From contig NC_133324.1 in assembly GCF_042186555.1 (NCBI RefSeq), positions 2,945,558 through 3,009,557 of the forward strand: a stretch of DNA of 64,000 nt. The letters run 5' to 3'. The stretch is from Aquarana catesbeiana. Taxonomy: Eukaryota > Chordata > Amphibia > Anura > Ranidae. Shown here in pieces: positions 1 through 14,399 of this stretch. Every line of letters starts with the position of its first letter. Position 1 is the first letter of the stretch. A program made the position numbers and the translations under genes. The notes under the pieces were generated by a model. The model saw nothing but the letters and a program-made list of their open reading frames with translations. It did not search any database and was not told the DNA's origin.

Positions 1-1149
1 GAGTGACATGGAGGGGACAGACAGAGTGACATGGAGGGAGAAGAGTGACATGGAGGGGACAGAGTGACATGGAGGGGGACAGACAGAGTGACATGGAGGG
101 GACAGGCAGAGTGACATGGAGGGAGACAGGCAGAGTGACATGGAGGGGGACAGACAGAGTGACATGGAGGGAGACAGGCAGAGTGACATGGAGGGGACAG
201 ACAGAGTGACATGGAGGGAGACAGGCAGAGTGACATGGAGGGGACAGACAGAGTGACATGGAGGGGACAGACAGAGTGACATGGAGGGAGACAGGCAGAG
301 TGACATGGAGGGGACAGACAGAGTGACATGGAGGGGACAGACAGAGTGACATGGAGGGAGACAGGCAGAGTGACATGGAGGGGACAGACAGAGTGACATG
401 GAGGGGACAGACAGAGTGACATGGAGGGGACAGGCAGAGTGACATGGAGGGGACAGACAGAGTGACATGGAGGGGGACAGACAGAGTGACATGGAGGGGG
501 ACAGACAGAGTGACATGGAGGGGACAGACAGAGTGACATGGAGGGGACAGGCAGAGTGACATGGAGGTGACAGGCAGAGTGACATGGAGGGGACAGACAG
601 AGTGACATGGAGGGGACAGGCAGAGTGACATGGAGGGGACAGACAGAGTGACATGGAGGGGACAGGCAGAGTGACATGGAGGGGACAGGCAGAGTGACAT
701 GGAGGGGGACAGACAGAGTGACATGGAGGGGGACAGGCAGAGTGACATGGAGGGGGACAGGCAGAGTGACATGGAGGGGGCAGAGTGACATGGAGGGGGA
801 CAGGCAGAGTGACATGGAGGGGGCAGAGTGACATGGAGGGGGACAGGCAGAGTGACATGGAGGGGACAGACAGAGTGACATGGAGGGGGACAGACAGAGT
901 GACATGGAGGGGACAGGCAGAGTGACATGGAGGGGGACAGGCAGAGTGACATGGAGGGGGACAGGCAGAGTGACATGGAGGGAGACAGGCAGAGTGACAT
1001 GGAGGGGGACAGGCAGAGTGACATGGAGGGGACAGACAGAGTGACATGGAGGGGGACAGGCAGAGTGACATGGAGGGGGACAGGCAGAGTGACATGGAGG
1101 GGGACAGACAGAGTGACATGGAGGGGACAGACAGAGTGACATGGAGGGG

Positions 1150-4070
1150 ACAGACAGAGTGACATGGAGGGGACAGGCAGAGTGACATGGAGGGGGACAG
1201 GCAGAGTGACATGGAGGGGGCAGAGTGACATGGAGGGGGACAGGCAGAGTGACATGGAGGGGACAGACAGAGTGACATGGAGGGGGACAGACAGAGTGAC
1301 ATGGAGGGGGACAAGCAGAGTGACATGGAGGGGACAGGCAGAGTGACATGGAGGGAGACAGGCAGAGTGACATGGAGGGGGCCGAGTGACATGGAGGGGG
1401 ACAGACAGAGTGACATGGAGGGGACAGGCAGAGTGACATGGAGGGGGACAGACAGAGTGACATGGAGGGGACAGGCAGAGTGACATGGAGGGGACAGACA
1501 GAGTGACATGGAGGGGCCAGACAGAGTGACATGGAGGGGACAGACAGAGTGACGTGGAGGGGGCAGAGTGACATGGAGGGGGACAGACAGAGTGACATGG
1601 AGGGGACAGACAGAGTGACATGGAGGGGGCAGAGTGACATGGAGGGGGACAGGCAGAGTGACATGGAGGGAGACAGGCAGAGTGACATGGAGGGGGCAGA
1701 GTGACATGGAGGGGGACAGGCAGAGTGACATGGAGGGGGACAGACAGAGTGACATGGAGGGGGACAGGCAGAGTGACATGGAGGGGACAGACAGAGTGAC
1801 ATGGAGGGGGACAGGCAGAGTGACATGGAGGGGGACAGGCAGAGTGACATGGAGGGGACAGACAGAGTGACATGGAGGGGGCAGAGTGACATGGAGGGGG
1901 ACAGACAGAGTGACATGGAGGGGACAGACAGAGTGACATGGAGGGGGCAGAGTGACATGGAGGGGGACAGACAGAGTGACATGGAGGGGACAGACAGAGT
2001 GACATGGAGGGGACAGGCAGAGTGACATGGAGGGGGCAGAGTGACATGGAGGGGGACAGGCAGAGTGACATGGAGGGGGACAGACAGAGTGACATGGAGG
2101 GGACAGGCAGAGTGACATGGAGGGGGCAGAGTGACATGGAGGGGGACAGGCAGAGTGACATGGAGGGGGACAGACAGAGTGACATGGAGGGGGCAGAGTG
2201 ACATGGAGGGGGACAGACAGAGTGACATGGAGGGGACAGACAGAGTGACATGGAGGGGACAGGCAGAGTGACATGGAGGGGGCAGAGTGACATGGAGGGG
2301 GACAGACAGAGTGACATGGAGGGGACAGACAGAGTGACATGGAGGGGGACAGGCAGAGTGACATGGAGGGAGACAGGCAGAGTGACATGGAGGGGGACAG
2401 GCAGAGTGACATGGAGGGGGCAGAGTGACATGGAGGGGGACAGGCAGAGTGACATGGAGGGGGACAGGCAGAGTGACATGGAGGGGACAGGCAGAGTGAC
2501 ATGGAGGGGGCAGAGTGACATGGAGGGGGACAGGCAGAGTGACATGGAGGGGGACAGACAGAGTGACATGGAGGGGACAGACAGAGTGACATGGAGGGGA
2601 CAGACAGAGTGACATGGAGGGGACAGGCAGAGTGACATGGAGGGGGACAGGCAGAGTGACATGGAGGGGGCAGAGTGACATGGAGGGGGACAGGCAGAGT
2701 GACATGGAGGGGACAGACAGAGTGACATGGAGGGGGACAGACAGAGTGACATGGAGGGGGACAAGCAGATTGACATGGAGGGGACAGGCAGAGTGACATG
2801 GAGGGAGACAGGCAGAGTGACATGGAGGGGGCCGAGTGACATGGAGGGGGACAGACAGAGTGACATGGAGGGGACAGGCAGAGTGACATGGAGGGGGACA
2901 GACAGAGTGACATGGAGGGGACAGGCAGAGTGACATGGAGGGGACAGACAGAGTGACATGGAGGGGCCAGACAGAGTGACATGGAGGGGACAGACAGAGT
3001 GACGTGGAGGGGGCAGAGTGACATGGAGGGGGACAGACAGAGTGACATGGAGGGGACAGACAGAGTGACATGGAGGGGGCAGAGTGACATGGAGGGGGAC
3101 AGACAGAGTGACATGGAGGGGGACAGGCAGAGTGACATGGAGGGAGACAGGCAGAGTGACATGGAGGGGGCAGAGTGACATGGAGGGGGACAGGCAGAGT
3201 GACATGGAGGGGGACAGACAGAGTGACATGGAGGGGGACAGGCAGAGTGACATGGAGGGGACAGACAGAGTGACATGGAGGGGGACAGGCAGAGTGACAT
3301 GGAGGGGGACAGGCAGAGTGACATGGAGGGGACAGACAGAGTGACATGGAGGGGGCAGAGTGACATGGAGGGGGACAGACAGAGTGACATGGAGGGGACA
3401 GACAGAGTGACATGGAGGGGGCAGAGTGACATGGAGGGGGACAGACAGAGTGACATGGAGGGGACAGACAGAGTGACATGGAGGGGACAGGCAGAGTGAC
3501 ATGGAGGGGGCAGAGTGACATGGAGGGGGACAGGCAGAGTGACATGGAGGGGGACAGACAGAGTGACATGGAGGGGACAGGCAGAGTGACATGGAGGGGG
3601 CAGAGTGACATGGAGGGGGACAGGCAGAGTGACATGGAGGGGGACAGACAGAGTGACATGGAGGGGGCAGAGTGACATGGAGGGGGACAGACAGAGTGAC
3701 ATGGAGGGGACAGACAGAGTGACATGGAGGGGACAGGCAGAGTGACATGGAGGGGGCAGAGTGACATGGAGGGGGACAGACAGAGTGACATGGAGGGGAC
3801 AGACAGAGTGACATGGAGGGGGACAGGCAGAGTGACATGGAGGGAGACAGGCAGAGTGACATGGAGGGGGACAGGCAGAGTGACATGGAGGGGGCAGAGT
3901 GACATGGAGGGGGACAGGCAGAGTGACATGGAGGGGGACAGGCAGAGTGACATGGAGGGGACAGACAGAGTGACATGGAGGGGGACAAGCAGAGTGACAT
4001 GGAGGGGACAGACAGAGTGACATGGAGGGGACAGACAGAGTGACATGGAGGGGACAGGCAGAGTGACATG
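1150..4070. repeat. 1.45-kb higher-order tandem duplication within the minisatellite
   Basis: Rare unit variants recur in the same order 1,450 bp apart: an ACAAGCAG tail at ~1,311 and ~2,761, a GCCGAGTG junction at ~1,381 and ~2,831, GGGGCCAGAC at ~1,515 and ~2,965, and GACGTGG at ~1,551 and ~3,001. Past ~1,640/3,110 the offset becomes 1,474 bp, which fits gain or loss of one 24-bp unit. This is a higher-order duplication of about 60 units. The outer boundaries are approximate. Confidence 0.8.
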
Positions 4071-7000
4071 GAGGGGGCAGAGTGACATGGAGGGGGACAG
4101 GCAGAGTGACATGGAGGGGGACAGGCAGAGTGACATGGAGGGGACAGGCAGAGTGACATGGAGGGGACAGAGTGACATGGAGGGGACAGGCAGAGTGACA
4201 TGGAGGGGGACAGGCAGAGTGACATGGAGGTGACAGACAGAGTGACATGGAGGGGGACAGACAGAGTGACATGGAGGGGACAGACAGAGTGACATGGAGG
4301 GGACAGGCAGAGTGACATGGAGGGGGACAGACAGAGTGACATGGAGGGGACAGACAGAGTGACACGGAGGGGGACAGGCAGAGTGACATGGAGGGGACAG
4401 ACAGAGTGACATGGAGGGGGACAGACAGAGTGACATGGAGGGGACAGACAGAGTGACATGGAGGGGACAGACAGAGTGACATGGAGGGGACAGGCAGAGT
4501 GACATGGAGGGGGACAGGCAGAGTGACATGGAGGTGACAGACAGAGTGACATGGAGGGGACAGACAGAGTGACATGGAGGGGACAGGCAGAGTGACATGG
4601 AGGGAGACAGGCAGAGTGACATGGAGGGGGACAGACAGAGTGACATGGAGGGGACAGACAGAGTGACACGGAGGGGGACAGGCAGAGTGACATGGAGGGG
4701 GACAGACAGAGTGACATGGAGGGGACAGGCAGAGTGACATGGAGGGAGACAGGCAGAGTGACATGGAGGGGACAGACAGAGTGACATGGAGGGGGACAGG
4801 CAGAGTGACATGGAGGTGACAGGCAGAGTGACATGGAGGGGGACAGGCAGAGTGACATGGAGGGGACAGAGTGACATGGAGGGGGACAGGCAGAGTGACA
4901 TGGAGGGGACAGACAGAGTGACATGGAGGGGACAGACAGAGTGACATGGAGGGGACAGAGTGACATGGAGGGGGACAGGCAGAGTGACATGGAGAGGACA
5001 GGCAGAGTGACATGGAGGGGACAGACAGAGTGACATGGAGGGGACAGACAGAGTGACATGGAGGGGGACAGGCAGAGTGACATGGAGGGGGACAGACAGA
5101 GTGACATGGAGGGGACAGGCAGAGTGACATGGAGGGGACAAGCAGAGTGACATGGAGGGGACAGACAGAGTGACATGGAGGGGGAAGAGTGACATGGAGG
5201 GGACAGGCAGAGTGACATGGAGGGGGACAGACAGAGTGACATGGAGGGGACAGGCAGAGTGACATGGAGGGGACAAGCAGAGTGACATGGAGGGGACAGA
5301 CAGAGTGACATGGAGGGGGAAGAGTGACATGGAGGGGACAGGCAGAGTGACATGGAGGGGGACAGACAGAGTGACATGGAGGGGACAGGCAGAGTGACAT
5401 GGAGGGGACAAGCAGAGTGACATGGAGGGGACAGACAGAGTGACATGGAGGGGGAAGAGTGACATGGAGGGGACAGGCAGAGTGACATGGAGGGGGACAG
5501 ACAGAGTGACATGGAGGGGACAGGCAGAGTGACATGGAGGGGACAGGCAGAGTGACATGGAGGGGGAAGAGTGACATGGAGGGGACAGGCAGAGTGACAT
5601 GGAGGGGGACAGACAGAGTGACATGGAGGGGACAGGCAGAGTGACATGGAGAGGACAGGCAGAGTGACATGGAGGGGACAGGCAGAGTGACATGGAGGGG
5701 ACAGACAGAGTGACATGGAGGGGACAGGCAGAGTGACATGGAGGGGGACAGGCAGAGTGACATGGAGGGGGACAGGCAGAGTGACATGGAGGGGGACAGG
5801 CAGAGTGACATGGAGGGGGACAGGCAGAGTGACATGGAGGGGGACAGGCAGAGTGACATGGAGGGGACAGACAGAGTGACATGGAGGGGGACAGGCAGAG
5901 TGACATGGAGGGGACAGAGTGACATGGAGGGGGACAGACAGAGTGACATGGAGGGGGACAGAGTGACATGGAGGGGACAAGCAGAGTGACATGGAGGGGG
6001 ACAGGCAGAGTGACATGGAGGGGACAGACAGAGTGACATGGAGGGGGACAGGCAGAGTGACATGGAGGGGACAGAGTGACATGGAGGGGGACAGACAGAG
6101 TGACATGGAGGGGGACAGAGTGACATGGAGGGGACAAGCAGAGTGACATGGAGGGGGACAGGCAGAGTGACATGGAGGGGGACAGGCAGAGTGACATGGA
6201 GGGGGACAGGCAGAGTGACATGGAGGGGACAGACAGAGTGACATGGAGGGGACAGACAGAGTGACATGGAGGGGGACAGGCAGAGTGACATGGAGGGGGC
6301 AGAGTGACATGGAGGGGGACAGACAGAGTGACATGGAGGGGACAGACAGAGTGACATGGAGGGGACAGGCAGAGTGACATGGAGGGGGCAGAGTGACATG
6401 GAGGGGGACAGGCAGAGTGACATGGAGGGGACAGACAGAGTGACATGGAGGGGGACAGGCAGAGTGACATGGAGGGAGACAGGCAGAGTGACATGGAGGG
6501 GGACAGGCAGAGTGACATGGAGGGAGACAGGCAGAGTGACATGGAGGGGGACAGGCAGAGTGACACGGAGGGGACAGACAGAGTGACATGGAGGGGGACA
6601 GGCAGAGTGACATGGAGGGGGACAAGCAGAGTGACATGGAGGGGGCAGAGTGACATGGAGGGGGACAGGCAGAGTGACATGGAGGGGGCAGAGTGACATG
6701 GAGGGGGACAGGCAGAGTGACATGGAGGGGACAGACAGAGTGACATGGAGGGGGACAGACAGAGTGACATGGAGGGGGACAAGCAGAGTGACATGGAGGG
6801 GACAGGCAGAGTGACATGGAGGGGGACAGACAGAGTGACATGGAGGGGGCAGAGTGACATGGAGGGGGACAGACAGAGTGACATGGAGGGGACAGACAGA
6901 GTGACATGGAGGGGGACAGACAGAGTGACATGGAGGGGGACAGACAGAGTGACATGGAGGGGACAGACAGAGTGACATGGAGGGGGACAGACAGAGTGAC

Positions 7001-10000
7001 ATGGAGGGGGACAGGCAGAGTGACATGGAGGGGGACAGACAGAGTGACATGGAGGGGACAGACAGAGTGACATGGAGGGGGCAGAGTGACATGGAGGGGG
7101 ACAGACAGAGTGACATGGAGGGGACAGACAGAGTGACATGGAGGGGACAGGCAGAGTGACATGGAGGGGGCAGAGTGACATGGAGGGGGACAGGCAGAGT
7201 GACATGGAGGGGGACAGACAGAGTGACATGGAGGGGGCAGAGTGACATGGAGGGGGACAGGCAGAGTGACATGGAGGGGGACAGACAGAGTGACATGGAG
7301 GGGGCAGAGTGACATGGAGGGGGACAGACAGAGTGACATGGAGGGGACAGACAGAGTGACATGGAGGGGGACAGGCAGAGTGACATGGAGGGGGCAGAGT
7401 GACATGGAGGGGGACAGACAGAGTGACATGGAGGGGACAGACAGAGTGACATGGAGGGAGACAGGCAGAGTGACATGGAGGGGGACAGGCAGAGTGACAT
7501 GGAGGGGGCAGAGTGACATGGAGGGGGACAGGCAGAGTGACATGGAGGGGGACAGGCAGAGTGACATGGAGGGGACAGACAGAGTGACATGGAGGGGGAC
7601 AAGCAGAGTGACATGGAGGGGACAGACAGAGTGACATGGAGGGGACAGACAGAGTGACATGGAGGGGACAGGCAGAGTGACATGGAGGGGGCAGAGTGAC
7701 ATGGAGGGGGACAGGCAGAGTGACATGGAGGGGGACAGGCAGAGTGACATGGAGGGGACAGGCAGAGTGACATGGAGGGGACAGAGTGACATGGAGGGGA
7801 CAGGCAGAGTGACATGGAGGGAGACAGGCAGAGTGACATGGAGGGGACAGGCAGAGTGACATGGAGGGGACAGACAGAGTGACATGGAGGGGACAGGCAG
7901 AGTGACATGGAGGGGACAGACAGAGTGACATGGAGGGGACAGACAGAGTGACATGGAGGGGACAGGCAGAGTGACATGGAGGGGGACAGGCAGAGTGACA
8001 TGGAGGTGACAGACAGAGTGACATGGAGGGGGACAGACAGAGTGACATGGAGGGGACAGACAGAGTGACATGGAGGGGACAGACAGAGTGACATGGAGGG
8101 GACAGGCAGAGTGACATGGAGGGGGACAGGCAGAGTGACATGGAGGGGACAGACAGAGTGACATGGAGGGGGACAGACAGAGTGACATGGAGGGGACAGA
8201 CAGAGTGACATGGAGGGGACAGACAGAGTGACATGGAGGGGACAGACAGAGTGACATGGAGGGGACAGGCAGAGTGACATGGAGGGGACAGGCAGAGTGA
8301 CATGGAGGGGGACAGGCAGAGTGACATGGAGGGGACAGACAGAGTGTCATGGAGGTGACAGACAGAGTGACATGGAGGGGACAGACAGAGTGACATGGAG
8401 GGGACAGGCAGAGTGACATGGAGGGAGACAGGCAGAGTGACATGGAGGGGGACAGACAGAGTGACATGGAGGGGACAGACAGAGTGACATGGAGGGGGCA
8501 GAGTGACATGGAGGGGACAGACAGAGTGACACGGAGGGGGACAGGCAGAGTGACATGGAGGGGACAGGCAGAGTGACATGGAGGGGGACAGACAGAGTGC
8601 CATGGAGGGGACAGGCAGAGTGACATGGAGGGGACAGACAGAGTGACATGGAGGGGACAGACAGAGTGACATGGAGGTGACAGACAGAGTGACATGGAGG
8701 GGACAGACAGAGTGACATGGAGGGGACAGGCAGAGTGACATGGAGGGAGACAGGCAGAGTGACATGGAGGGGGACAGACAGAGTGACATGGAGGGGACAG
8801 ACAGAGTGACATGGAGGGGGCAGAGTGACATGGAGGGGACAGACAGAGTGACACGGAGGGGGACAGGCAGAGTGACATGGAGGGGACAGGCAGAGTGACA
8901 TGGAGGGAGACAGGCAGAGTGACATGGAGGGGACAGACAGAGTGACATGGAGGGGGACAGGCAGAGCGACATGGAGGTGACAGGCAGAGTGACATGGAGG
9001 GGGACAGTCAGAGTGACATGGAGGGGGACAGGCAGAGTGACATGGAGGGGACAGACAGAGTGACGTGGAGGGGACAGAGTGACATGGAGGGGGACAGGCA
9101 GAGTGACATGGAGGGGACAGACAGAGTGACATGGAGGGGGACAGACAGAGTGACATGGAGGGGACAGAGTGACATGGAGGGGACAAGCAGAGTGACATGG
9201 AGGGAGAAGAGTGACATGGAGGGGACAGAGTGACATGGAGGGGACAGACAGAGTGACATGGAGGGGACAGGCAGAGTGACATGGAGGGAGACAGGCAGAG
9301 TGACATGGAGGGGACAGGCAGAGTGACATGGAGTGGACAGACAGAGTGACATGGAGGGGACAGGCAGAGTGACATGGAGGGGGACAGGCAGAGTGACATG
9401 GAGGTGACAGGCAGAGTGACATGGAGGGGACAGGCAGAGTGACATGGAGGTGACAGACAGAGTGACATGGAGGGGGACAGACAGAGTGACATGGAGGGGA
9501 CAAGCAGAGTGACATGGAGTGGACAGACAGAGTGACATGGAGGGGGACAGGCAGAGTGACATGGAGGGGACAGACAGAGTGACATGGAGGGGACAGGCAG
9601 AGTGACATGGAGGGGACAGACAGAGTGACATGGAGGGGGACAGACATAGTGACATGGAGGGGGACAGGCAGAGTGACATGGAGGGGGACAGACAGAGTGA
9701 CATGGAGGGGACAGGCAGAGTGACATGGAGTGGACAGACAGAGTGACATGGAGGGGGACAGGCAGAGTGACATGGAGGGGACAGACAGAGTGACATGGAG
9801 GGGACAGGCAGAGTGACATGGAGGGGACAGACAGAGTGACATGGAGGGGGACAGGCAGAGTGACATGGAGGGGGACAGGCAGAGTGACATGGAGGGGGAC
9901 AGGCAGAGTGACATGGAGGGGACAGACAGAGTGACATGGAGGGGACAGACAGAGTGACATGGAGGGGGACAGGCAGAGTGACATGGAGGGGACAGAGTGA

Positions 10001-13000
10001 CATGGAGGGGGACAGACAGAGTGACATGGAGGGGGACAGAGTGACATGGAGGGGACAAGCAGAGTGACATGGAGTGGACAGACAGAGTGACATGGAGGGG
10101 GACAGGCAGAGTGACATGGAGGGGACAGACAGAGTGACATGGAGGGGACAGGCAGAGTGACATGGAGGGGACAGACAGAGTGACATGGAGGGGGACAGAC
10201 ATAGTGACATGGAGGGGGACAGGCAGAGTGACATGGAGGGGGACAGACAGAGTGACATGGAGGGGACAGGCAGAGTGACATGGAGTGGACAGACAGAGTG
10301 ACATGGAGGGGGACAGGCAGAGTGACATGGAGGGGACAGACAGAGTGACATGGAGGGGACAGGCAGAGTGACATGGAGGGGACAGACAGAGTGACATGGA
10401 GGGGACAGGCAGAGTGACATGGAGGGGGCAGAGTGACATGGAGGGGGACAGACAGAGTGACATGGAGGGGACAGACAGAGTGACATGGAGGGGGACAGGC
10501 AGAGTGACATGGAGGGAGACAGGCAGAGTGACATGGAGGGGGACAGGCAGAGTGACATGGAGGGGACAGACAGAGTGACATGGAGGGGGACAGGCAGAGT
10601 GACATGGAGGGGGACAGGCAGAGTGACATGGAGGGGGCAGAGTGACATGGAGGGGGACAGGCAGAGTGACATGGAGGGGGCAGAGTGACATGGAGGGGGA
10701 CAGGCAGAGTGACATGGAGGGGACAGACAGAGTGACATGGAGGGGGACAGACAGAGTGACATGGAGGGGGACAGAGTGACATGGAGGGGACAGGCAGAGT
10801 GACATGGAGGGGGACAGACAGAGTGACATGGAGGGGACAGGCAGAGTGACATGGAGGGGACAGGCAGAGTGACATGGAGGGGGACAGGCAGAGTGACATG
10901 GAGGGGACAGACAGAGTGACACGGAGGGGGACAGGCAGAGTGACATGGAGGGGACAGGCAGAGTGACATGGAGGGAGACAGGCAGAGTGACATGGAGGGG
11001 ACAGACAGAGTGACATGGAGGGGGACAGGCAGAGTGACATGGAGGTGACAGGCAGAGTGACATGGAGGGGGACAGGCAGAGTGACATGGAGGGGACAGAG
11101 TGACATGGAGGGGGACAGGCAGAGTGACATGGAGGGGACAGACAGAGTGACATGGAGGGGACAGAGTGACATGGAGGGGGACAGGCAGAGTGACATGGAG
11201 GGGACAGACAGAGTGACATGGAGGGGACAGAGTGACATGGAGGGGGACAAGCAGAGTGACATGGAGGGGACAGACAGAGTGACATGGAGGGGACAGACAG
11301 AGTGACATGGAGGGGGACAGACAGAGTGACATGGAGGGGACAGAGTGACATGGAGGGGACAAGCAGAGTGACATGGAGGGAGAAGAGTGTCATGGAGGGG
11401 ACAGAGTGACATGGAGGGGACAGACAGAGTGACATGGAGGGGACAGGCAGAGTGACATGGAGGGAGACAGGCAGAGTGACATGGAGGGGACAGACAGAGT
11501 GACATGGAGGGGACAGGCAGAGTGACATGGAGGGGGACAGGCAGAGTGACATGGAGGTGACAGGCAGAGTGACATGGAGGGGGACAGACAGAGTGACATG
11601 GAGGGGACAGGCAGAGTGACAAGGAGGGGACAGACAGAGTGACATGGAGGGGACAGAGTGACATGGAGGGGGACAGACAGAGTGACATGGAGGGGACAAG
11701 CAGAGTGACATGGAGGGGACAGGCAGAGTGACATGGAGGGGACAGAGTGACATGGAGGGGACAGGCAGAGTGACATGGAGGGGGACAGACAGAGTGACAT
11801 GGAGGGGGACAGGCAGAGTGACATGGAGGGGGACAGGCAGAGTGACATGGAGGGGGACAGGCAGAGTGACATGGAGGGGAACAGGCAGAGTGACATGGAG
11901 GGGGACAGGCAGAGTGACATGGAGGGGACAGACAGAGTGACATGGAGGGGACAGGCAGAGTGACATGGAGGGGGACAGGCAGAGTGACATGGAGGGGGAC
12001 AGGCAGAGTGACATGGAGGGGGACAGGCAGAGTGACATGGAGGGGAACAGGCAGAGTGACATGGAGGGGGACAGGCAGAGTGACATGGAGGGGACAGACA
12101 GAGTGACATGGAGGGGACAGACAGAGTGACATGGAGGGGGACAGGCAGAGTGACATGGAGGGGACAGAGTGACATGGAGGGGGACAGACAGAGTGACATG
12201 GAGGGGACAGACAGAGTGACATGGAGGGGACAGGCAGAGTGACATGGAGGGGGCAGAGTGACATGGAGGGGGACAGACAGAGTGACATGGAGGGGACAGA
12301 CAGAGTGACATGGAGGGGGACAGGCAGAGTGACATGGAGGGAGACAGGCAGAGTGACATGGAGGGGGACAGACAGAGTGACATGGAGGGGACAGACAGAG
12401 TGACATGGAGGGGGACAGGCAGAGTGACATGGAGGGGGACAGGCAGAGTGACATGGAGGGGGCAGAGTGACATGGAGGGGGACAGGCAGAGTGACATGGA
12501 GGGGGCAGAGTGACATGGAGGGGGACAGGCAGAGTGACATGGAGGGGACAGACAGAGTGACATGGAGGGGGACAGACAGAGTGACATGGAGGGGGACAGA
12601 GTGACATGGAGGGGACAGGCAGAGTGACATGGAGGGGGACAAGCAGAGTGACATGGAGGGGACAGGCAGAGTGACATGGAGGGGGACAGGCAGAGTGACA
12701 TGGAGGGGGACAGGCAGAGTGACATGGAGGGGACAGACAGAGTGACATGGAGGGGACAGACAGAGTGACATGGAGGGGACAGGCAGAGTGACATGGAGGG
12801 GGCAGAGTGACATGGAGGGGACAGGCAGAGTGACATGGAGGGGGCAGAGTGACATGGAGGGGACAGGCAGAGTGACATGGAGGGGGACAGGCAGAGTGAC
12901 ATGGAGTGGACAGACAGAGTGACATGGAGGGGACAGGCAGAGTGACATGGAGGGGACAGGCAGAGTGACATGGAGGGGGACAGACAGAGTGACATGGAGG

Positions 13001-14399
13001 GGGACAAGCAGAGTGACATGGAGGGGACAGACAGAGTGACATGGAGGGGGATAGACTGAGTGACATGGAGGGGACAGACAGAGTGACATGGAGGGGACAG
13101 ACAGAGTGACATGGAGGGGACAGACAGAGTGACATGGAGGGGACAGGCAGAGTGACATGGAGGGGGACAGGCAGAGTGACATGGAGGGGACAGACAGAGT
13201 GACATGGAGGGGACAGGCAGAGTGACATGGAGGGGACAGAGTGACATGGAGGGGACAGGCAGAGTGACATGGAGGGGACAGACAGAGTGACATGGAGGGG
13301 ACAGGCAGAGTGACATGGAGGGAGACAGGCAGAGTGACATGGAGGGGGACAGACAGAGTGACATGGAGGGGACAGACAGAGTGACATGGAGGGGACAGGC
13401 AGAGTGACATGGAGGGGGACAGGCAGAGTGACATGGAGGGGACAGGCAGAGTGACATGGAGGGAGACAGGCAGAGTGACATGGAGGGGACAGACAGAGTG
13501 ACACGGAGGGGGACAGGCAGAGTGACATGGAGGGGACAGGCAGAGTGACATGGAGGGAGACAGGCAGAGTGACATGGAGGTGACAGGCAGAGTGACATGG
13601 AGGGGGACAGGCAGAGTGACATGGAGGGGACAGAGTGACATGGAGGGGGACAGGCAGAGTGACATGGAGGGGGCAGAGTGACATGGAGGGGGACAGGCAG
13701 AGTGACATGGAGGGGGACAGACAGAGTGACACGGAGGGGGACAGGCAGAGTGACATGGAGGGGACAGGCAGAGTGACATGGAGGGGACAGGCAGAGTGAC
13801 ATGGAGGGGACAGACAGAGTGACATGGAGGGGACAGGCAGAGTGACATGGAGGGGGACAGGCAGAGTGACATGGAGGTGACAGGCAGAGTGACATGGAGG
13901 GGGACAGGCAGAGTGACATGGAGGGGACAGGCAGAGTGACATGGAGGGGACAGACAGAGTGACATGGAGGGGACAGGCAGAGTGACATGGAGGGGGACAG
14001 GCAGAGTGACATGGAGGTGACAGGCAGAGTGACATGGAGGGGGACAGGCAGAGTGACATGGAGGGGACAGAGTGACATGGAGGGGACAGACAGAGTGACA
14101 TGGAGGGGACAGGCAGAGTGACATGGAGGGGACAGACAGAGTGACATGGAGGGGACAGAGTGACATGGAGGGGACAGAGTGACATGGAGGGGGACAGGCA
14201 GAGTGACATGGAGGGGGACAGACAGAGTGACATGGAGGGGACAAGCAGAGTGACATGGAGGGGACAGACAGAGTGACATGGAGGGAGAAGAGTGACATGG
14301 AGGGGACAGAGTGACATGGAGGGGACAGACAGAGTGACATGGAGGGGACAGGCAGAGTGACATGGAGGGAGACAGGCAGAGTGACATGGAGGGGACAGG

